17,616 nt of DNA from CAYUCJ01 sp049282265. GTDB lineage: Bacteria > Desulfobacterota > DSM-4660 > Desulfatiglandales > Desulfatiglandaceae. The notes below the pieces were generated by a model that searched no databases, was not told the DNA's origin, and was given only the letters and a program-made list of their open reading frames with translations. The stretch covers positions 1 to 17,616 of the forward strand of contig JBAPTR010000011.1 of assembly GCA_049282265.1 (NCBI GenBank). The letters are read 5' to 3'. The position numbers and the translations under genes were made by a program. This document shows positions 13,873-17,616 of this stretch, in pieces (positions within the stretch are counted from its first letter, which is position 1; each line of letters begins with the position of its first letter).

Positions 13873-14335
13873 TTTCCCAATATGCGACAGGGATCTGCTA
13901 CCTCGATTGCTGGTGTGGACGCTTCATGTCAATACGCAAAAACCTGAACGACCCATTTTCCCCAAATCCACCGTCTAATTCAAGCTTGTTGTTTTGTGAA
14001 AAGCGATTGGGAGAGATTCCTGATCATCAGCAAGGCGTCAGATGTAAGTCGAAGATCCCGGACTTTGAGCGGGGGCGACGAGGAGCGACGACTGAGCCGT
14101 ATGAACAATACGTCGCAAGGAGGAGCGACCGAAGTCAACGACACAGATGATGCCTTGATGGCGGATCAGGGTTTTTCCTTGCAATCTATTCATAGAGTGA
14201 TAAAGAATATATTCGCCTTTGCCCGACTACGCAGAAAGCCACGAGCTTGTCCGTGGATGAATGCGGGGCAGGGTAATCCGCCGTAGCCTTATTGGGGCGA
14301 AGGTGGATATGCTTCGGCGGGTTCCGCTGAAGAAT
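13873..14335. other. Gene-poor accessory stretch
   Basis: First part of the 904-bp gap 13873-14776. No protein family is recognisable in any frame. Around 14065-14125 a GGAGCGAC-type motif is repeated (14084-14092 and 14121-14130) in a low-complexity GAC/GAG-rich setting, reminiscent of intergenic repeat debris. Nothing else can be supported. Confidence 0.3.
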
Positions 14336-14461
14336 GTGGAGGTGCCGCGCGGTTGCGCGTGGGGCTCCACCGGAATGCTCTGCAGTTTGCTGCAGGGATG
14401 ACCAGCCTGCGCCGGAGGCTTCGGCGCAACTCCGATCAGATACCCCGCAGCCTGCTGCAAA
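14336..14461. repeat. GC-rich cluster of hairpins
   Basis: Stem-loops seen directly: GTGGAG/CTCCAC (14336-14370); CTGCAG-tttg-CTGCAG (14380-14395); and TGCGCCG-7 nt-CGGCGCA (14408-14428). The last is enclosed by an outer stem, TTTGCTGCAGG (14386-14396) with CCTGCTGCAAA (14451-14461), paired at 10 of 11 positions. The 76-nt outer structure could be a cruciform, a REP-like element or a structured RNA. There is no coding signal. Confidence 0.5.
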
Positions 14462-14483
14462 GTACTCTCTTCAATTGATTGGC

Positions 14484-14666
14484 CAGGGCTATCCCTGTCC
14501 TGAAAAAGACAGGATGCCCTTTTCAAATACTACGTTGGCACCGAAAAGCTTCCATTTCTGCCATGATCGTCGTGGGCTCGTTTGCCGAATTAAGGACGGT
14601 TTTTGTGCCCGACTGAATCTCACGCGTGTTATCCGGTTTTCCGAATAACATCTCGATTTGCGAGAT
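14484..14666. repeat. Further hairpins upstream of the VOC gene
   Basis: CCTGTC-8 nt-GACAGG lies near 14490-14510. GTTATCCGG-tttt-CCGAATAAC (14628-14649, one internal mismatch) is followed without a gap by ATCTCG-5 nt-CGAGAT (14650-14666). The TATCCGGTT motif recurs directly after (14666-14675). These are perfect or near-perfect stems in otherwise non-coding DNA, just upstream of the VOC promoter; function unknown. Confidence 0.4.
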
Positions 14667-14716
14667 ATCCGGTTAGGAATCGGGCAAATTTTCACAAAAT
14701 CAATACAGATTCCCTA

Positions 14717-14749
14717 TTGACGGCCGCGGATATACGGAAACCATATAAT
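14717..14749 (+). promoter_or_regulatory. Possible promoter of the VOC gene
   Basis: A perfect TATAAT lies at 14744-14749, 28 bp before the start codon. The upstream TTGACG (14717-14722) is 21 bp away, longer than the usual 17. The -10 is credible; the -35 is uncertain. Confidence 0.4.
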
Positions 14750-14776
14750 CACTTATGCAATTTTGGAGGGATTGCT

Positions 14777-15217
14777 ATGGAATGTTTGATGGATCACATA
14801 GTCTTGAATGTGGAAGACGAGGAAAGGATGATTTATTTCTATTCGAAAGTATTAATGCTAGCTTCTGAACGTTTGGAGGAATACCGTGCTGGAAAAGTAC
14901 CATTTCCATCTGTTCGTATGAATTCAGAGACGATTATAGATCTATTTCCGAAAAAGATGTGGCAGAAGAATAACACGATCGGGAAAGGAATCAATAATCT
15001 GAATCATTTCTGTATTTCTATGAATAAAAAGACATGGGACGATTTATTGGAGAGACTCGATGCCAATAATGTTAATATAGAGGAAGGACCTGTTCCACGT
15101 TGGGGGGCTCGCGGCACCGGAACTTCGTTATATTTCCGGGACCCTGAAGGTAATCTAATTGAAGCAAGGTATTATGAGGGGCACGATAGCTCAGAGAGAT
15201 GTTTGCTTGGATCATAG
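14777..15217 (+). CDS. VOC-family (glyoxalase/bleomycin-resistance-like) protein
   Basis: This 146-residue single-unit VOC protein has MDHIVLNVEDEERMIYFYSKVL at the start (first metal His), NHFCISM (second His) in the middle and SLYFRDPEGNLIEARYYE at the end (metal Glu). This order is typical of glyoxalase, dioxygenase and antibiotic-binding members. The substrate is unknown. ATG 14777 is used because TTGGAGGG lies about 7 nt upstream; the longer open frame from 14603 has no such signal. The gene is AT-richer than the left half of the window, stands alone with its own promoter and is followed by an attC-like site, so it may be an integron gene cassette. Confidence 0.85.
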   Translation: MECLMDHIVLNVEDEERMIYFYSKVLMLASERLEEYRAGKVPFPSVRMNSETIIDLFPKKMWQKNNTIGKGINNLNHFCISMNKKTWDDLLERLDANNVNIEEGPVPRWGARGTGTSLYFRDPEGNLIEARYYEGHDSSERCLLGS

Positions 15218-15261
15218 ACAACAGCATAGGTGCTTGAAATTTTTAACGTAGATGGTTCCTT

Positions 15262-15365
15262 ACATAACCAGTGCGTGGAGCAGACGGCACGAAGGCAAAG
15301 GTTTTAGATAAATAACGACTTAAATCGGTATAAATTTGTGCCGCTGCTCACGCTCAGCGTTCCTG
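15262..15365 (+). other. Integron attC-like recombination site
   Basis: ACATAAC (ending AAC at 15266-15268) and GTT (15359-15361) bound an imperfect palindrome. The arms GCGTGgAGCAGaCGGCAC (15273-15290) and GTGCCGCTGCTCACGC (15338-15353) pair fully except for two extra bases in the 5' arm, five pairs apart. A four-base unpaired spacer separates the arms from AAC/GTT. Two extrahelical bases plus an unpaired central spacer are diagnostic traits of attC sites; about 47 nt form the variable terminal loop. The RYYY/RRRY parts match poorly and no integrase is in the window. Confidence 0.55.
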
Positions 15366-15456
15366 GCGGCTTCGCCGCCAGGAATCGCGGTGCCGACTAC
15401 GTCGAGTATCTTGTGCCGTCGCTACGCGCCGGAACAAGATACTCGACCTGACACCG
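15360..15456. repeat. Two strong stem-loops upstream of the transposase remnant
   Basis: TTCCTGGCGG-cttcg-CCGCCAGGAA (15360-15384) is a perfect 10-bp stem. It is followed by GTCGAGTATCTTGT (15401-15414) and its exact 14-bp complement ACAAGATACTCGAC (15434-15447), enclosed by CGGTG/CACCG (15388-15392 and 15452-15456). The placement next to a RAYT gene suggests REP-like palindromes. The remainder of the gap 15218-15635 contains the attC-like site and the 100-bp repeat. Confidence 0.6.
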
Positions 15457-15510
15457 TGAACACCACAATCAAGCTACACTTGCTTGCGCTGCCCCCGGTG
15501 CAGGTAAGCG

Positions 15511-15610
15511 GGTTCGGGGTCGGACCAAGGCAACTATCTGAAATAGTGAAGCAATAACTAAAAAATGGAGCTGTTTTTGGCCTTAGAGTGCCGTTTTTCC
15601 CGTGAAAAAG
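15511..15610 (+). repeat. 100-bp direct repeat, copy 1 (transposase 5' region)
   Basis: Matches 16647-16746 at 96 of 100 positions without gaps. It ends 25 nt before the start codon of the RAYT remnant, so it is probably the left end or leader of that IS200-like element. It contains GGGTCGGACC near its start and T-rich/A-rich runs near its end (CCGTTTTTCCCGTGAAAAAG). Confidence 0.8.
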
Positions 15611-15635
15611 TGACATCTAAGAAAGAGGCAAGACA

Positions 15636-15866
15636 ATGCCAAGAGCGAATCGGCATTACATTCCCGGGGTCATCTGGCACATCACCCATCGTTGCCACAA
15701 GAAAGAATTCCTACTGAAGTTTGCCAGGGACCGAAGGCGATGGCTGCAATGGCTTTTCGAAGCCAAGAAACGCTTTGGGCTGAGGGTCTTGAACTACATG
15801 GTGACCTCCAACCACATCCATCTTTTGGTAAAAGACAACGGCGAAAAAGGTGTCATCCCTAAATCC
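15636..15866 (+). pseudogene. Truncated REP-associated/IS200-like tyrosine transposase (RAYT)
   Basis: The first ~77 residues match the Y1_Tnp fold: R-A-N-R-H-Y-I-P-G-V-I-W-H-I-T-H-R-C-H, RRRWLQWLFEAKKRFGL, NYMVTSNHIHLLV with the HUH motif H60-I-H62, and GVIPKS. Intact family members are two to three times longer and continue with the helix carrying the catalytic tyrosine. Here the similarity stops at KS and the frame runs into the leader of the flavin-reductase gene, stopping at 15923. The nicking tyrosine is therefore lost and the copy is dead. GAGGCAAG lies ahead of ATG 15636. Confidence 0.82.
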
Positions 15867-15910
15867 ACATCTATTAACTTTTCGGCTTCAGCAAGAGGAG
15901 GAATAACGGC

Positions 15911-16480
15911 ATGCATCCGATAGGCCCGGTAAACGCGCTTTATCCCATGCCCACGACGCTGGTGGGAACAACCGTTCACAACAAGCCAAATTTTCTGACC
16001 ATCGCCCATGTGGGCATTTTAAACCATGGGACACCCCAGTATCTTTCCATCGGTCTCGGGAAGATTCACTATTCCAATGCCGGTATCAAAGAAAACCAGG
16101 CGTTCAGCATATGTCTGCCCTCGGAAGAACTCATGGTTGAAACCGACTATTGCGGGATCGTGACCGGAAAGAAGACCGACAAGGCGGCCCTGTTCAATAT
16201 TTTTTACGGGGAACTGAAGAAAGCGCCGATGATCCGGCAATGCAAGGTGAACATGGAGCTCAGGCTCCATGATGTCCTGGACTTTTCAACCCATGACATC
16301 TTTATCGGGGAATTGGTGCAGACCTATGCAGATGAAAGCGTGCTCACCAGCGGGAAAATCGATGTAGCGAAGCTGAGGCCCTTGCTGTTCGACATGGCCA
16401 GTGTAAAATACTGGCGTCTGGGGCCGTCCATCGGGGATTGCTGGAGCATAGGAAAATCACTGAAAAAGGCAGAGAAATAA
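15911..16480 (+). CDS. Flavin reductase-like (flavoredoxin-type) protein
   Basis: This 189-residue FMN-binding split-barrel protein (PF01613) shows YPMPTTLVGTTVHNKPNFLTIAHVG, YLSIGLGKIHYSNAGIKENQAFSICLPS, TDYCGIVTGKKTDKAALF, the DVLDFSTHDIFIGELVQTYADESVL segment and the C-terminal YWRLG..IGDCWSIG. This matches the flavoredoxin-like family of sulfate reducers, which carries electrons or reduces flavins. AGGAGG lies about 8 nt before ATG 15911; ATG 15950 is a weaker alternative. The gene begins inside the tail of the truncated transposase frame and lies between the two 100-bp direct repeats, so it may have been captured or fused to the element by a rearrangement. Confidence 0.88.
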   Translation: MHPIGPVNALYPMPTTLVGTTVHNKPNFLTIAHVGILNHGTPQYLSIGLGKIHYSNAGIKENQAFSICLPSEELMVETDYCGIVTGKKTDKAALFNIFYGELKKAPMIRQCKVNMELRLHDVLDFSTHDIFIGELVQTYADESVLTSGKIDVAKLRPLLFDMASVKYWRLGPSIGDCWSIGKSLKKAEK

Positions 16481-16488
16481 CCCACTAT

Positions 16489-16644
16489 CCATTTGTTACC
16501 GGAGGAGGTGTATCCATTGTCAAAGCAGGTGAAGCACCCACGGGGGTGGGTGAACCGGCCACCCCGCTGATAGCCTAGGCCTTGGCAAATGCCCTTGCCG
16601 CAGCCACCGGTAAACGCTATTATCGGCTGCCAATCATACTTTAG
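16489..16644 (+). pseudogene. C-terminal remnant of a molybdenum hydroxylase large subunit (IorB-like)
   Basis: In one frame this reads GGGVSIVKAGEAPTGVGEPATPLIA, a TAG stop (16575-16577), then ALANALAAATGKRYYRLPI and a final TAG at 16642-16644. The GVGEPxTPxIAPAxANAxxAATGKRxRRLPI pattern closes the molybdopterin-binding subunit of isoquinoline 1-oxidoreductase and aldehyde oxidase family enzymes. Only the last ~50 residues are present, with one internal stop where Pro would be expected. The family is recognised from memory. The second 100-bp repeat starts two bases after the final stop. Confidence 0.65.
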
Positions 16645-16646
16645 TT

Positions 16647-16746
16647 GGTTCCGGGTCGGACCAAGGCAACTATCTGAAATAGTGAAGCAATAACTATAAA
16701 ATGGGGCTGTTTTTGCCCTTAGAGTGCCGTTTTTCCCGTGAAAAAG
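16647..16746 (+). repeat. 100-bp direct repeat, copy 2
   Basis: Same orientation as 15511-15610, with four mismatches in 100. It is not followed by an intact transposase start; the next ~60 bases (GAGCGAAATGGCCTTACCTCC and so on) bear only weak resemblance to the 5' end of the RAYT gene. This is likely the leftover end of a second, mostly deleted copy. It forms part of the 366-bp gap between the flavin-reductase and PAP2 genes. Confidence 0.8.
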
Positions 16747-16846
16747 AAACAGCTACGAGAGACGAGGATATGCTGGAGCGAAATGGCCTTACCTCCCCAC
16801 ATCCACTTGACGCTTCCACACAATTTTCCACTCGGAGGGGAATATC

Positions 16847-17443
16847 ATGGTTCTGAAGGAAAAAGCATTCATCGCACTGTTGATATTGACAGTCCTCCTT
16901 ATCATTGGGGCGAGCTATTTTTCGTTTTTCCCGGGCGACGTGCCGGTGGCCCGTTTTGTTCAATGGATTACGCCCAAGTCTACAGGGTGGGCACATTGGA
17001 TTTCCTCAACCGCCAAGTTCCCATGGTATCTGTTCCTCATTGCCCTTACAGTGGGGCTTTCCTGGTGGCGTGCCGGGTGGCGTGCCGCCTTGCTCGCTTT
17101 AGCCAGCTTCGCCGGGATGTGGCTCCTGGGAAAAGCCCTCGGCCCTGTTATCGGCAGGCCCCGACCTTCGCCTGACCTGGTGCATGTAGCGGGCAAGCTC
17201 TCCGGGTATTCCTTTCCGTCCATTTTTGGCCTGACGTATGCCTCAACCATCGGATTCCTTGCAGTTCTATTTAATAGAAAAGCGTCGGGAGTGCTGCGAA
17301 TAACCGTTGTTATCCTCTGTGGTCTTTTGTTGCTTGTGGGCTGGGCGGCTCGTATCGCTCTCGGCGCTCACTGGCCGAGTGATGTCATCTTGTCTTACTT
17401 GATTGGGATGCTTTGGGCGTATTTTCTTATCCGTTTCGCGTAA
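16847..17443 (+). CDS. PAP2-superfamily membrane protein with altered catalytic motif
   Basis: This 198-residue integral membrane protein has about five to six hydrophobic helices. The PAP2 phosphatase motifs are recognisable: K96...GRPRP (residues 103-107), F123PSIFGL in place of the usual PSGH, and R169...H175WPSD179. The histidine of motif 2, normally the acid that protonates the leaving group, is replaced by Phe (Ile-Phe instead of Gly-His), so classical phosphatase activity is doubtful. The family acts on phosphatidic acid, undecaprenyl pyrophosphate and similar lipids. GGAGGGG lies 6 nt before ATG 16847. Length is typical; it appears monocistronic. Confidence 0.87.
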   Translation: MVLKEKAFIALLILTVLLIIGASYFSFFPGDVPVARFVQWITPKSTGWAHWISSTAKFPWYLFLIALTVGLSWWRAGWRAALLALASFAGMWLLGKALGPVIGRPRPSPDLVHVAGKLSGYSFPSIFGLTYASTIGFLAVLFNRKASGVLRITVVILCGLLLLVGWAARIALGAHWPSDVILSYLIGMLWAYFLIRFA

Positions 17444-17579
17444 AGTTCATGGGACTGGGGTCTGGCCGCGGCAAGTGCTCGATGTGCAAAGAACAACGGC
17501 TGATTTTTCTTTCCAGAATTAGCCTATAGTGGGTTTTTGGAGGGCAAAAAGGGCATTTGATCACACAGGAGGTAGCCTA

Positions 17580-17616
17580 ATGTCTGCAATACGGTTCAGT
17601 ATCGGTGGGAGGGGTC
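17580..17616 (+). CDS. Start of a gene cut by the window edge
   Basis: ATG at 17580 follows AGGAGGT at 8-9 nt and opens a frame of at least 12 codons (MSAIRFSIGGRG) to the end of the window. The strong ribosome-binding site supports a real start. Too little is present to name the product. The 136-bp gap before it shows no other feature. Confidence 0.55.
   Translation, partial: MSAIRFSIGGRG

Noticed and set aside
14672..14680. GTTAGGA as an upstream integron boundary for the VOC cassette
   Set aside because: No matching upstream arm with attC geometry could be drawn; likely chance.
1..17616. tRNA, rRNA or CRISPR array
   Set aside because: No tRNA cloverleaf, rRNA signature or regularly spaced short repeats were seen by reading both strands.

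Overview
The window looks like a chromosomal stretch from an anaerobic deltaproteobacterium (Desulfobacterota, sulfate-reducer-like). This is inferred from gene content: rubrerythrin, a rubredoxin-reductase-like flavoprotein, ferritin-like proteins, a flavoredoxin-type flavin reductase and a fused TIGR04282/TIGR04283-type glycosyltransferase. I could run no taxonomic search.

Region 1 (1-5042): a short operon-like plus-strand run holds an amino-acid-type ABC substrate-binding protein, its permease (no ATPase next to it), a VOC-fold protein and a two-domain glycosyltransferase. It converges on a minus-strand ferritin-like gene, with overlapping 3' ends. The block is bracketed by an inverted pair of ~245-bp repeats (1-~250 and ~4800-5042). 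Each repeat contains a nearly palindromic, MITE-like core. A second inverted pair inside it (401-440 and 4639-4677) puts the same hairpin leader upstream of both the ABC operon and the ferritin-like gene.

Region 2 (5057-8329): an oxidative-stress and electron-transfer cluster. Rubrerythrin (minus strand) is divergent from an operon-like set: an 87-aa unknown protein, a 57-aa charged peptide, a rubredoxin/nitrite-reductase-type FAD oxidoreductase, and a rhodanese fused to a ferritin-like domain. The last gene is the main discovery. Its reading frame is interrupted once, by TGA at exactly the catalytic-cysteine position of the rhodanese loop, and a bacterial SECIS-like hairpin follows. It is best read as one 277-residue selenoprotein, not two ORFs.

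Region 3 (8492-12954): a SAM methyltransferase (minus), a decayed C69-type dipeptidase remnant, a DAO-family FAD oxidoreductase (plus), a TIGR01777/YfcH-type epimerase (minus) and a pyridoxamine-phosphate-oxidase-fold protein (plus).

Region 4 (13088-17616): an accessory, patchy region. It has a Phd/YefM-ParE toxin-antitoxin pair with a palindromic operator over its -10 box, a possible 43-aa ORF, a GC-rich hairpin-rich stretch, and a lone AT-richer VOC gene followed by an integron attC-like palindrome. Two strong stem-loops and a truncated RAYT/IS200-like transposase come next. Two 100-bp direct repeats (96 of 100 identical) flank the transposase remnant, a flavoredoxin-like gene and a molybdenum-hydroxylase C-terminal remnant. 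A PAP2-type membrane protein lacking a catalytic histidine and the first codons of another gene close the window. No rRNA, tRNA or CRISPR array was seen.
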